Below the pieces are notes generated by a model. It saw nothing but the letters and a program-made list of their open reading frames with translations. It ran no database searches and was not told the origin of the DNA. Of a stretch of 64,000 nucleotides of DNA, positions 1-8,146 are shown piece after piece. Position 1 is the first letter of the stretch. Each line of letters opens with the position of its first letter. The stretch comes from Desulfovibrio sp. TomC (GTDB taxonomy: Bacteria; Desulfobacterota; Desulfovibrionia; Desulfovibrionales; Desulfovibrionaceae). The position numbers and the translations under genes are program-made. The stretch is taken from positions 62,001-126,000 of the forward strand of contig NZ_JSEH01000012.1 of NCBI RefSeq assembly GCF_000801335.2, read 5' to 3'.

Positions 1-1305
1 CTCCACGAGCTATTCCGTTCGGTGGTCAAGACGCTCGGCGTTTCGGCCCGGAACAAGGACCTGTGGCTCAACCTGGACATCACCGCCGGCGCCCCCCGCC
101 TTGTTCGCGGCGATCCCGGCAAAATCCGCCAGATCCTGGTCAATCTTGTGGGCAATGCCGTCAAATTCACCGCCGCCGGCGGCGTGTCCCTGCGGCTTTG
201 CCATGCGCCGCCTGACGCGGGACAGCCCCCCCGGCTGCATCTCACCGTGGCCGACACCGGCATCGGCATCGACCCGGCCCTGTTTGACACTATTTTCGAA
301 AGCTTCCGCCAGGCCGACAATTCCACGGCCCGCCGCTACGGCGGCACCGGCCTTGGGCTGGCCATCAGCCGGGAGATGGCCCATCTCATGGAAGGCGACA
401 TTACCGTGGTTTCCACCCCGGGCAAGGGCAGTTGTTTCACCCTGACCATCCCCTTTGTCCCGGGCCGGCCAACCACCGCCCACCCAGTCCCCCAGCCGGG
501 CAGACGACGCCGCCTGCGGGTGCTGCTGGCCGAGGACAACCCGGTCAATATCAAACTGATGAACATTCACCTCGCCAAACTCGGCCATGAGGCGGTCATC
601 GCCACCTCCGGCGAGGCGGCTTTGACCGAGCTGGCCCAGTCGCGTTTCGACCTGGTGCTGATGGATATCGAGATGCCGTCCATGGACGGCCTGACCGCCG
701 CCCGCCTCATCCGGGCCGGCGGCAGGCCCCAGAACCCGGTAACTGATCCCGACGTGCCCATTGTGGCCGTCACCGCCCATGTTTCCCAGGATGTGCGCCA
801 GGCCTGCACCGCCGCCGGCATGAATGCCTATATCTTCAAACCGATCAACCTCGACGAACTGGCCTCGACCATCGACCTGCTCACCCCTTCGGAAGCCGCC
901 ACGCCCGTCACGCCGGCGGCGGCGACGGAACTGCCGGCCCCGCCGGCCCAGTCCCCTGTCCCGGCCGACGGCCCCAAGGGCGTACTGGACACGGATTGGG
1001 CTTTGGCCCGCCTGGGCATCGATCAAGAAATCTTCAGTCCCATTCTGGCTATTTCTTTGCAGGAATTACGAAAACGCCTGGAGGCGACGGACCTCGCCCT
1101 CAAGGATCGGGACATGGCCAAGCTGTCTCTGCACGGCCACACCATGAAATCGGCGGCAGCCACCATCGGCGCAGCCCTATGCCAGGAATTGGCCGCCGCA
1201 CTGGAACGGGCCGGCAAACAGCAACACTATGACGAAGCGGTGCGCCTGACCGCCCAGCTTCGAAACGCCTTTGCCGACGTCCTGGCTGCTGTCGGACAAT
1301 CTTGA
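1..1305 (+). CDS. Hybrid sensor histidine kinase, C-terminal part (5' truncated by window edge)
   Basis: The reading frame is open from base 1, so the sensor and the start of the kinase core lie outside the window. The visible part begins in the HATPase_c domain: an N-box (NLVGNAVKF), a G1-type DTGIGID and a G2-type GTGLGLAIS. It continues with a receiver domain (LLAEDNPVN acidic cluster, LVLMDIEMP phospho-acceptor Asp, late Lys in FKPIN). A Pro/Ala-rich linker then leads to a C-terminal HPt domain whose probable phospho-His is in HGHTMKSAAATIG. This is a full His-Asp-His phosphorelay kinase acting at the membrane or in the cytoplasm. A single-domain receiver follows 73 bases downstream and is a likely phosphotransfer target (inference). 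The input domain and signal cannot be seen. Confidence 0.93.
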   Translation, partial: LHELFRSVVKTLGVSARNKDLWLNLDITAGAPRLVRGDPGKIRQILVNLVGNAVKFTAAGGVSLRLCHAPPDAGQPPRLHLTVADTGIGIDPALFDTIFESFRQADNSTARRYGGTGLGLAISREMAHLMEGDITVVSTPGKGSCFTLTIPFVPGRPTTAHPVPQPGRRRRLRVLLAEDNPVNIKLMNIHLAKLGHEAVIATSGEAALTELAQSRFDLVLMDIEMPSMDGLTAARLIRAGGRPQNPVTDPDVPIVAVTAHVSQDVRQACTAAGMNAYIFKPINLDELASTIDLLTPSEAATPVTPAAATELPAPPAQSPVPADGPKGVLDTDWALARLGIDQEIFSPILAISLQELRKRLEATDLALKDRDMAKLSLHGHTMKSAAATIGAALCQELAAALERAGKQQHYDEAVRLTAQLRNAFADVLAAVGQS

Positions 1306-1378
1306 CGCCGCCAGCCGCATTTGCGAAAAATATACCCTTACGCCAAGCCAGCCACGCCGCTGGCACAGGAAAGACGCC

Positions 1379-1747
1379 ATGCCCGTATTGCTTATTGCCG
1401 ACGACTCCATGTTCCAGCGATTCCAGACCGCCAAAACCGCCAAGGAAGCCGGGTTTGACGTCCTCGAGGCCAAGGACGGCGAAGAATGCCTGCGTCTGGC
1501 CCGGGAACACCGCCCCCACGTCCTGCTCCTGGACCTCAACATGCCCGATCCGGGGGGGGTGGCCGTGCTGGAAGTCCTGTCCCGGGAACAGCCCGGCATC
1601 CAGGTCTGCGTGGTCACGGCCGACATCCAGGAAACCACCCGTTCCCGGTGTATGGAACTCGGCGCCCGGGAGTTTCTCAACAAGCCCGTTGACCAGGCCG
1701 TCCTGCGCGAGACCCTGGCCAGCCTGCTTGTCTCCCGCAAGGATTGA
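1379..1747 (+). CDS. Single-domain response regulator (CheY-like)
   Basis: A 122-residue stand-alone receiver. Visible motifs are the acidic pair D8/D9, phospho-acceptor D52 in LLLDLNMPD, T80 in VCVVTAD and K102 in FLNKPVD, so all key residues are present. There is no output domain, so it probably works by protein contact or as a phosphorelay intermediate. The ATG at 1379 was chosen because the receiver fold starts immediately after it; an upstream TTG at 1271 would add an unlikely tail overlapping the kinase. It lies between a hybrid kinase with an HPt domain and a CheC-like phosphatase, so the three genes look like one signalling unit in which the phosphatase could reset this receiver (inference). 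Confidence 0.92.
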   Translation: MPVLLIADDSMFQRFQTAKTAKEAGFDVLEAKDGEECLRLAREHRPHVLLLDLNMPDPGGVAVLEVLSREQPGIQVCVVTADIQETTRSRCMELGAREFLNKPVDQAVLRETLASLLVSRKD

Positions 1748-1752
1748 CCGCC

Positions 1753-2343
1753 ATGCCGCTTTCCTCCTTGCAGCTCGACATCATGCAGGAGCTGATCAAT
1801 ATCGGCGTGGGCCGGGCCGCCGGAATGCTCAACCAGATGGTCAACACCCACATCCAGCTGCAAGTGCCGGTCTTGCGGGTGTTGACGCCAAACCAGCTGG
1901 CGGCGCTGTACGCCACGCGCCCCAACTCGGTCTTCTCAGCGGTCCAGCTGTCGTTTACCGGCCAATTCGCCGGCATCAGCGCCCTTATTTTTCCGCCCAA
2001 ATCCGCAGACAAGCTCATCAATGTGGTGCTCGGCAACGGGGCCATGCCCGGCGCAGACGACTCCATGCGCACGGCCACCCTCCAGGAAGTGGGCAATATC
2101 GTCCTAAACGGCGTCATGGGCTCCATTGCCAACATCCTGGGCGAGCCCCTGCGCTATTCCCCGCCGGACTACATTGAGGCCGACATCAGCTCCATCATTG
2201 GCCAGGGCAACGGCATGATCCTCGTGGCCAGCACCCAGTTCAGCATGAAAGACCACCTCATCGACGGCGAGGTGCTCATCATCTTCAGCCTCTCCTCGTT
2301 TGACTCCCTGCTCAGCGCCATCGACACCCTGGCTGCCGGCTGA
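1753..2343 (+). CDS. CheC-family CheY-P phosphatase
   Basis: A 196-residue protein with the repeated CheC/CheX/FliY signature. The first active-site motif fits D/S-x3-E-x2-N-x22-P exactly: D9, E13, N16 and P39. The second (QEVGNI, then Pro after 22 residues) keeps Glu, Asn and Pro but has Ala at the first position. Family members dephosphorylate CheY-type receivers. The receiver gene ends 5 bases upstream; an alternative TTG start at 1744 would overlap its stop codon. The ATG at 1753 is preferred because the conserved helix begins soon after. Its likely substrate is the upstream receiver (inference). CheC versus CheX assignment is not certain. Confidence 0.85.
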   Translation: MPLSSLQLDIMQELINIGVGRAAGMLNQMVNTHIQLQVPVLRVLTPNQLAALYATRPNSVFSAVQLSFTGQFAGISALIFPPKSADKLINVVLGNGAMPGADDSMRTATLQEVGNIVLNGVMGSIANILGEPLRYSPPDYIEADISSIIGQGNGMILVASTQFSMKDHLIDGEVLIIFSLSSFDSLLSAIDTLAAG

Positions 2344-2453
2344 CCTGCCGCAGTGCCGGGCCGCGGCATCCGTATCGGCTGACCGCAAACGATCGGTTGG
2401 AACACGACTGTATTGCTTACCAATACTGACGCCTTTTGCGGGGATGGGGCCGT

Positions 2454-3455
2454 CTAGAACTCATAACGAAGCTGCACCGTCCCGCCCGGCGCGCCGCCAA
2501 CTGCATAGCGTTTGATCCGGGAGCCGCTCTCCCGGTAAAACGTCATGGTTCCAGGCAGGGCGTAAAACGCCCCAAGTCCCAGGCAAAGTCCCGGAGCCGG
2601 CTCCAGGTCGACTCCGGCCCCGACCCGGGCGGCCAAAAGGTTGACCGTGCCGCCCGGAACCGTCCGATTGTCGTCGTCAAGCCTGTACGTTCCGCTCTCG
2701 ATGTCGCCGGTGGCCCGAAGCGTCCACCACGACCCGCCCCGCCAGGCCACCTCGGTGCGCGGCAACCCGAGATTGGCCGTCAGTCCGGGCACGGACGCCG
2801 GTTCGTAGCGCAGCCCGACCACCGGCACGGGCTGGACATCCACCGGGGTCACGGATGCGCCGCCGCCCAGGGTCACGGCCCATTGGCTGCCCAGGGGCAC
2901 GATAATGCCGGCCAGGGCCGTGCCGCCAAGGCCTCTCAAATCGGGCTGCTTTTCAAAACCGAGATCACCCCGCAAGCCGACGAAGCCGGCTACGTCGCGC
3001 CACAAGCCGCCCTTGAGGGTGACTCCGGCGTCAAGCCGGGTCAGATGCTCAAATGGTGCCCGGCCGCCAAGGGTCAGGCGGCCAGCCTTGGATAATTCGT
3101 ACTGGCCGGTCGTGCCGCCCAGATCCAGGGCGAGCGTGCCGGTATCATAGGCGACCCGCCCCTCTTGCTGCCAGACCGAAACCGTGGCCCCGGACACGGT
3201 GGCCGGGGCCGTGTAGCTGCCGCCGGCCTCGACGCGCAGGCCACGCCCGTGATCCGCGCCTTTCTTGCGGCCGGCCTTGTCCATGGCGGCCAGATCCTCT
3301 TCCAAGGCCGCCCCGGCCCGGTCGTCCCCCCGGGCCTCGCCCAAGGCAGCCAACAACAGGGCCAGGGCAAGAAGTCCCAGCCCCAGACACCATGGTCCAA
3401 ATGTGGTCAGACGATTCTTGGCCGGCACCATGTTGTTCTGTGTGATCTGATGCAT
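2454..3455 (-). CDS. Predicted outer-membrane beta-barrel protein
   Basis: 333 residues with an N-terminal hydrophobic signal segment (about residues 19-42), a short charged linker, then alternating amphipathic strands rich in Gly, aromatic and polar residues. It ends in Tyr-Glu-Phe, and a C-terminal Phe is the usual BamA-recognition ending of outer-membrane barrels. A GGAG ribosome-binding site lies just upstream of the ATG. The gene is downstream of, and in the same orientation as, a TetR regulator. A perfect 16-base palindrome in its leader resembles one upstream of the tetR gene, so it is probably repressed by that regulator. It could be an outer-membrane partner of the nearby exporter, but it does not look like TolC. 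The exact family is not recognised. Confidence 0.75.
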   Translation of the reverse strand: MHQITQNNMVPAKNRLTTFGPWCLGLGLLALALLLAALGEARGDDRAGAALEEDLAAMDKAGRKKGADHGRGLRVEAGGSYTAPATVSGATVSVWQQEGRVAYDTGTLALDLGGTTGQYELSKAGRLTLGGRAPFEHLTRLDAGVTLKGGLWRDVAGFVGLRGDLGFEKQPDLRGLGGTALAGIIVPLGSQWAVTLGGGASVTPVDVQPVPVVGLRYEPASVPGLTANLGLPRTEVAWRGGSWWTLRATGDIESGTYRLDDDNRTVPGGTVNLLAARVGAGVDLEPAPGLCLGLGAFYALPGTMTFYRESGSRIKRYAVGGAPGGTVQLRYEF

Positions 3456-3568
3456 GCGACACTCCTTTGTGATCCGCCGATTGCAGCCGGCTCGCGCTGT
3501 ACGCCCGGACCCGGGCGCGCTGTTTCCCGAGGTTTTCCCCTCCTGCCGGAGGCCCCGCTGACAGAAAC

Positions 3569-3584
3569 GTCACCGATCGGTGAC
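3569..3584. promoter_or_regulatory. Probable TetR operator upstream of the barrel protein gene
   Basis: GTCACCGATCGGTGAC is a perfect 16-base palindrome in the 156-base gap between the tetR stop and the barrel gene start. The outer half-sites (GTCAC/GTGAC) and the following CATTG recur at 4262-4281 upstream of tetR. Binding by the adjacent TetR protein is inferred. Confidence 0.65.
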
Positions 3585-3611
3585 ATTGACTCTCAAAAAA
3601 AAGGCCCTGCC

Positions 3612-4250
3612 TCAGTCCTGGCCGAGCACGCCCCGGATGATGCGGCCGATCATGGCGTCCAGACGGTCCCAACTGGCCGGATCGTCCAGGGACAGGCCGG
3701 CAAAGGTCGGCTCCCGCCGCTCCCGCACGGCCAGATGGTTGAGCGCCGCCCCAAGTACGGCATAAAAAACCCTGAGATCCACCGGCGGTATGACCTCGCC
3801 CCTGGCCACCAGTTCCAGGATGCCCTCCCCGCCCTCGGCCCGGGCCGTGTCCAGGGCCTCGGTCAGTTCGTTGTGCTCGATAAACCGCCAGGCCAGGATT
3901 TCCTGGGTCAGCGGCCGCGACCGGATGCCGCGCAGATAGTTCCGGGCCGCCACCACCACCCGCTCGGCAAAGGGCAGGGCCAGAAAGGCCGGTTCATCCC
4001 CGCCGGTCAGTTCGGCCAGGTCCGGCCAGAAGTCGCCCTCCCGGGAAAAGGCGGCCACCAATCCGGGCAGGCCGTCGAAATAGCGGTAGATGAGCACCTT
4101 ATCCACCCCGGCCTCCCGGGCCACGGTGTTGACCCCGACCGCCCGGAAGCCCTGCCGGGCCAGCACCCGGCCCACAGCGGCAATGAGCCGGCGTTTGGTG
4201 GCTTCGCGGTCCTTGGGCGCACGGGCGGTGCGACTGTGGCTGGTGTCCAT
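3612..4250 (-). CDS. TetR/AcrR-family transcriptional repressor
   Basis: 212 residues. The N-terminal TetR helix-turn-helix spans about residues 16-65, with the typical run AAVGRVLARQGFRAVGVNTVAREAGV followed by a recognition helix ending in IYRYFDG; the ligand-binding C-terminal domain follows. Family members dimerise on palindromes and release DNA on binding small hydrophobic ligands. It sits between an ABC-2 exporter (upstream, same strand, separated by a terminator) and a barrel protein (downstream). Matching palindromes lie before it (4262-4277) and before the barrel gene (3569-3584), suggesting autorepression and repression of the barrel gene. The ligand is unknown. Confidence 0.92.
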   Translation of the reverse strand: MDTSHSRTARAPKDREATKRRLIAAVGRVLARQGFRAVGVNTVAREAGVDKVLIYRYFDGLPGLVAAFSREGDFWPDLAELTGGDEPAFLALPFAERVVVAARNYLRGIRSRPLTQEILAWRFIEHNELTEALDTARAEGGEGILELVARGEVIPPVDLRVFYAVLGAALNHLAVRERREPTFAGLSLDDPASWDRLDAMIGRIIRGVLGQD

Positions 4251-4261
4251 GGCCCCTTCTA

Positions 4262-4277
4262 GTCACCGGCGAGTGAC
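4262..4277. promoter_or_regulatory. Probable TetR auto-operator
   Basis: GTCACCGGCGAGTGAC is an imperfect palindrome directly before the tetR start codon at 4250. It shares GTCACCG, GTGAC and the flanking CATTG with the perfect palindrome at 3569-3584. The position fits steric autorepression; this is inferred. Confidence 0.6.
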
Positions 4278-4300
4278 ATTGTCAACGGCTTTCTCCCCAC

Positions 4301-4336
4301 AAAAAGAACGCCGGCGACCAAGGGGCCGCCGGCGTT
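4301..4336 (-). terminator. Rho-independent terminator of the ABC exporter operon
   Basis: A perfect 10-bp stem (AACGCCGGCG at 4307-4316 with CGCCGGCGTT at 4327-4336) and a 10-base loop. On the minus strand it is followed by CTTTTT. It separates the exporter genes from tetR. Confidence 0.85.
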
Positions 4337-4425
4337 ACGAAAACATGCGCGTCCTGATTCAGGAAAGAGGCTTCATTCCAGTACCAGTCCTGCTTCCCGG
4401 CCAACACGGGCGGTTGGATGCGGCC

Positions 4426-5211
4426 CTAGCGGACCAGCCGCCGCCGCATCCCGGCCAGGGCCAGGACCAGGAAGACCGCGGCAAAGACGGCCAGGAACAG
4501 GACATGCCCCAGGGACCCCGGACCTAAAAGGCCCAGGCAGGCCGACCGGGTCAATTCGGCCAGATGGTACAAGGGGAGTATGGTGGCCATGCCCGCCGCC
4601 CAGGCCGGCAGGCCGCCCAGCGGAAAAAAGGTCCCGGAGAAAAGAAACATCGGGGTGATGACCAGGAAGATCGGCAGGTTGAACATGTCGATGGACGAGG
4701 TGACGCTGGTGACGGCCATGCCCATGGCCCCAAAGGCCAGACCGCCAAGGAAAGCGATGGGCAGGACGGCCAGGGCCTGCCAACTCGGGGCATAGCCCAG
4801 GGCGGCGATGACCCCCAACATGAGCGTGGCCGCAATGACCGCCCGGGTGGCCCCCCAGACGATCTCGGCCACGATGATTTCCTCGACGGTCAGCGGCGTG
4901 GCCAGCAGCGCGTCGTAGGTCTTCTGGTAGAACATGCGCACAAATGAACTGTACGACGTCTCCAGAAAGGCCTGCCACATGACCGTTGCCGCCAGCATGG
5001 AAGGCGCGAAAAAATCAGTGTAGGACATGGCCCGGCCGTTCCAGACCACTTGCGTGATCAGTCCGGAAAAGCCCAGGGCAAAGGCAATAAGGTAAAACAG
5101 CGGCTCCAGCATGGGCGGCAGGAAATTAATGGCCCAGATGCGGCGATAAACCCGCAGGTTGCGCCGCCATACCGCCCAGAACAGTCCGGTAAAACGCGCA
5201 TCGGTCGTCAT
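4426..5211 (-). CDS. ABC-2 type transporter permease (NodJ-like)
   Basis: 261 residues with six predicted membrane segments and an ABC2_membrane fold similar to the NodJ/DrrB group. The ATG at 5211 overlaps the stop codon of the ATPase gene (ATGA), which indicates translational coupling; an upstream in-frame start would lie entirely inside the ATPase gene. It should form the membrane channel of a two-gene exporter with the preceding ATPase. Such exporters move lipids, glycans or drugs outward. The substrate cannot be deduced. Regulation by the downstream TetR is possible, but no matching operator was found before the ATPase gene. Confidence 0.9.
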   Translation of the reverse strand: MTTDARFTGLFWAVWRRNLRVYRRIWAINFLPPMLEPLFYLIAFALGFSGLITQVVWNGRAMSYTDFFAPSMLAATVMWQAFLETSYSSFVRMFYQKTYDALLATPLTVEEIIVAEIVWGATRAVIAATLMLGVIAALGYAPSWQALAVLPIAFLGGLAFGAMGMAVTSVTSSIDMFNLPIFLVITPMFLFSGTFFPLGGLPAWAAGMATILPLYHLAELTRSACLGLLGPGSLGHVLFLAVFAAVFLVLALAGMRRRLVR

Positions 5212-6131
5212 TCCCGAAGCTCCCTGCCGGTCAGGCGCAAAAAGACGTCTTCCAGGGTGGCCGGCCGGATAAAACCCGACTCGGCGCAAAATCGCTCCCG
5301 CAAGGCGAGCAGGGCCGCCTTGTCGTCGCCGTAGACAATGAGCCGCCGGCCGGATCGGTCAAACCGGATGCCGGCCTGGGCGAGATGCACGGCCATGGCC
5401 TCTTCCGGGGACTCCACTTCCAGGGCGTGACGCCCGACATGCTCGGCCAACAGCCCGGCCGGCTCCCCCGCCGCCACCACCTGGCCGTGGTCGATAATGC
5501 ACAACCGGTCGCAAAACCGCTCGGCCTCCTCCATGGCGTGGGTGGTGAGCAGGATGGTCAGGCCTTGCCGCTTGAGATCGAGCAGGCGGTCCCAGAGGGT
5601 GTTGCGCGACTGCGGGTCAAGACCGGTGGTCGGCTCGTCGAGAATGAGCAGTTCCGGGCGATTGATGATGGCCCGGGCCAGCATGAGACGGCGGGCCATG
5701 CCGCCGGAAAGTTCCTCGTACTGGAAGCGTTTTTTGGCTTCCAGGGCGAAAAAGGCCAGCAGCTCGTCGGCCCGGGCCTGGGCCTCGGCCCGGGGAATGC
5801 CGAAGTAGCCGGCAAAAACGAGCAGATTTTCCAGGACGCTTAGGTCCGGGTCCAGGGTATTGCCCTGTTGGCAGACCCCAAGCCGGGCCTTGATGCGGCG
5901 AAAGCCGGTGCGGATATCCTGGCCAAAAACCCTGATAGTCCCGCCTGAGGCCGGCGAGAAGCCATAAATCATACGGATGGTGGTGGTCTTGCCGGCCCCG
6001 TTGGGGCCAAGCAGGCCGAAGCACTCGCCCCGGCGCACGGCAAAGCTGACGTTTTGCACCGCCTCGAAAGCGCCGTAGCTCTTGCGCGCAGCCTCGACAG
6101 CGAGGATCGGTTCGTCGTGCGGCTGTTCCAT
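5208..6131 (-). CDS. ABC-2 exporter ATP-binding protein (NodI-like)
   Basis: 307 residues. Walker A GPNGAGKTT is at residues 42-50, the signature LSGGM at 141-145, Walker B LLILDEP at about 161-167, and an H-loop TTHAMEE follows. The C-terminal 80 residues are the extra domain typical of DrrA/NodI exporters. It is the first gene of an ATPase-permease pair that overlaps by four bases. An AGAGG ribosome-binding site precedes the ATG. It hydrolyses ATP to drive export through the downstream permease. The upstream spacer to the divergent tatA-like gene is about 145 bases and should hold both promoters. Confidence 0.94.
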   Translation of the reverse strand: MEQPHDEPILAVEAARKSYGAFEAVQNVSFAVRRGECFGLLGPNGAGKTTTIRMIYGFSPASGGTIRVFGQDIRTGFRRIKARLGVCQQGNTLDPDLSVLENLLVFAGYFGIPRAEAQARADELLAFFALEAKKRFQYEELSGGMARRLMLARAIINRPELLILDEPTTGLDPQSRNTLWDRLLDLKRQGLTILLTTHAMEEAERFCDRLCIIDHGQVVAAGEPAGLLAEHVGRHALEVESPEEAMAVHLAQAGIRFDRSGRRLIVYGDDKAALLALRERFCAESGFIRPATLEDVFLRLTGRELRE

Positions 6132-6276
6132 GGGCCTCTTCTACGCCAGGACGCCGCCCTGCGCCAGATCGTTTTCCCGGACCGTCGCCCGGTTCCCTTG
6201 CCGGATTGTCATGCCCGGGCAAGGTTCAGCAGAGGCGGCGGCAGGTAACAGGCTGTGACAATACGGAGGTGTGCCT

Positions 6277-6525
6277 ATGTTTTCCGGTTTATTGCAGCCC
6301 ATGCATCTCATCGTCATTCTGGTGGTGGTCCTGATCATCTACGGTCCGGGCAAACTGGCCAACCTCGGCCACGATCTGGGAAAATCCATCCGTGAGTTCA
6401 AGTCGGCCATGGAGGAACACCACGTGGGGTCCAGCCAGATTACGGCCGAGACCAAGCCGGCCGCCCAACCCGCTCCCCGGGCCATGGACATGGCCGAGGA
6501 AGTCCGGCCGGCCGACAAGGCCTAG
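6277..6525 (+). CDS. tatA: Sec-independent translocase component TatA/TatE-like
   Basis: 82 residues. One N-terminal membrane helix (about 8-24) is followed by the conserved YGPGKLANLGHDLGKSIREFK hinge and amphipathic helix, then a polar tail. TatA oligomers form the protein-conducting element that moves folded Tat substrates across the inner membrane. The canonical motif has FGPxKLPxLG; here Tyr and Ala replace Phe and Pro. GGAGG at 6265-6269 sits seven bases before the ATG at 6277, so this start is preferred over GTG at 6271. tatB and tatC are not adjacent, so this may be an additional paralogue. Confidence 0.88.
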   Translation: MFSGLLQPMHLIVILVVVLIIYGPGKLANLGHDLGKSIREFKSAMEEHHVGSSQITAETKPAAQPAPRAMDMAEEVRPADKA

Positions 6526-7139
6526 AGCCCAAGACGCAGAATCCCGGTCGGACTGGATGCTGCGGGCCGATGCAGGTGTTACGATCCTGCCGAGAAGTAT
6601 CCGTGCAGGGGCTTGGGCGGGGTCCGGTCCTCACCCCCGCCCTGCCGCGTCCTTAGTCCAGGCGCAGGGAACGGCGGAAGCGCTTGTCCAGAGGTGTCCG
6701 GGACGGCCACGGGTGGGACAGGGCTGGCCGAGAAGGCCTGGCGACCTTAGCCGTGTGAAATGGCAGGGTCGCCGGCATGGGGATGCCGCGGTTCTCTTTT
6801 CGATCCTGCGGCAACTCCCTTCGTGTGGCCTTGCACAATGAACTCTGCATATAATTGGCTCAAAATCGGAGTTTAACGCTTTATTCCACGTGCATTTGAT
6901 CGATTCCCCTGCCTCTCCATTTGCAATACGTGACACGAGGCCCCGGATTGAGCGGCTCCTTCCCGTGACAAACCGCCTGTGAGGAGGTAATATGATCACG
7001 GGGTCTGCCTTTCGGCGGCAAGGGGACCAACCTGCAGGCCACGCAATGCCAAATCGTGCGCCGCCGCACCCCGTTGCTCATCCCGGGCTTCCAGCCTCCC
7101 CAAAAGAGCGTCAACAAGCACCCTGGAAGGAGAATCGCC
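6526..7139. other. Intergenic region, no supported gene
   Basis: About 610 bases between tatA and the pirin gene. It holds no ORF with convincing coding character. The only recognisable element is a 52-base degenerate copy of the Fic-like gene 3' end (6639-6690, minus strand). The last 70 bases are the leader of the pirin gene, with GAAGGAG just before its ATG. Confidence 0.6.
6639..6690 (-). pseudogene. Degenerate copy of the Fic-like gene 3' end
   Basis: This matches 8860-8910, the end of the Fic-like gene, with about five substitutions and one inserted base over 52 positions. Read on the minus strand it encodes LDKRFRRSLRLD and then a stop created by the insertion, whereas the intact gene continues KDAAGH. 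No further similarity to the Fic-like protein is seen upstream. It looks like a remnant of a duplicated or deleted gene copy. Confidence 0.6.
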
Positions 7140-8048
7140 ATGCCAACACGTCGTATCGTCAAGGTGTTCAAGAGTCGCCCGGCCGTTGAGGGCGCGGGCG
7201 TGCATCTCAAACGGGCCTTTGGCAATTCCCAGGTGCCGCAGTTCGATCCTTTTTTAATGCTGGACGATTTCCATACCAGCAATCCGGCCGAATATCTGCC
7301 GGGATTCCCTTGGCATCCGCATCGCGGCATCGAGACCATCACCTATGTGCTGGAAGGGTTGGTGGAACACGGCGACAGCATGGGCAACAAAGGGGTCATA
7401 GCCTCCGGCAGCGTGCAATGGATGACCGCCGGCAGCGGCATCATCCACCAGGAGATGCCCAAGGAAACGCCTTCCGGGATGCTGTGGGGGTTTCAGTTCT
7501 GGGCCAACTTGCCGGCCCGCCAAAAGATGATGCCGCCTCGCTATCGGGACGTCAAAGCAGCAGACATTCCCGAGGTCTCCCTGGACTCGGGAACAAAGAT
7601 CAAGATCATCAGCGGCGAGGTGGCGGGCGTGCGCGGCCCCGTTCAAGACATCGTCATCGATCCCGAAATGTTGGATGTATCGATTCCGGCTGGTGGCGTC
7701 TTCAGGCATCCCGTCAAGGAGGGGCACACGGTCATTGCCTACATTTTGGATGGGCACGGCTATTTTGACGACCGCCGCGATGCCTTTGCCTTCGAGATGT
7801 CGGGGGCAGGTTGGATGGATGTGGACAGGGACTGCCGCTGTGGCCCCGAAACCACCGTGCTCTATGAACGCAGTGGGCAAACGGTGGAAATCGTCGCTTT
7901 GGACAGAGCCTTGCGCTTCGTGCTCATCAGCGGGAAACCGCTTGGCGAGCCCATCGCCTGGTACGGCCCCATTGTCATGAACACGCAGGCTGAGTTGCGC
8001 GTTGCCTTTGACGAATATGCCCGGGGCACGTTTGTCAAGCACACCTAG
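7140..8048 (+). CDS. Pirin family protein
   Basis: 302 residues, a full-length bicupin. The metal-binding set of the N-terminal cupin is visible: H59 and H61 in HPHRGIET, and H103 and E105 in GIIHQEMP. These match the Fe-binding His/His/His/Glu of pirins. A C-terminal pirin domain covers about residues 190-290. Family members are cytosolic; some have quercetinase activity and others act as redox-linked regulators, so the role here is open. GAAGGAG precedes the ATG at 7140. The next gene, an ion-channel-like protein, follows in the same direction but about 100 bases away. Confidence 0.92.
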   Translation: MPTRRIVKVFKSRPAVEGAGVHLKRAFGNSQVPQFDPFLMLDDFHTSNPAEYLPGFPWHPHRGIETITYVLEGLVEHGDSMGNKGVIASGSVQWMTAGSGIIHQEMPKETPSGMLWGFQFWANLPARQKMMPPRYRDVKAADIPEVSLDSGTKIKIISGEVAGVRGPVQDIVIDPEMLDVSIPAGGVFRHPVKEGHTVIAYILDGHGYFDDRRDAFAFEMSGAGWMDVDRDCRCGPETTVLYERSGQTVEIVALDRALRFVLISGKPLGEPIAWYGPIVMNTQAELRVAFDEYARGTFVKHT

Positions 8049-8146
8049 GCGCACGGACGCCAACGGTTTGTTTCCATAACCGAATGGCGCTGGCAACAGC
8101 GTTGCGCTCAAGCCGGTGCGGGTATGCCAAAGGGGACGGGAGTGAC

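Noticed and set aside
10..1026. Long minus-strand frame opposite the hybrid kinase
   Set aside because: Gly/Arg/His-rich shadow of a clear kinase reading frame; such antisense frames are common in GC-rich DNA.
6653..6850. 65-codon minus-strand frame containing the Fic-like tail
   Set aside because: Only the last 12 residues match the Fic-like protein; the rest has no coding support, so it is listed as a remnant rather than a gene.
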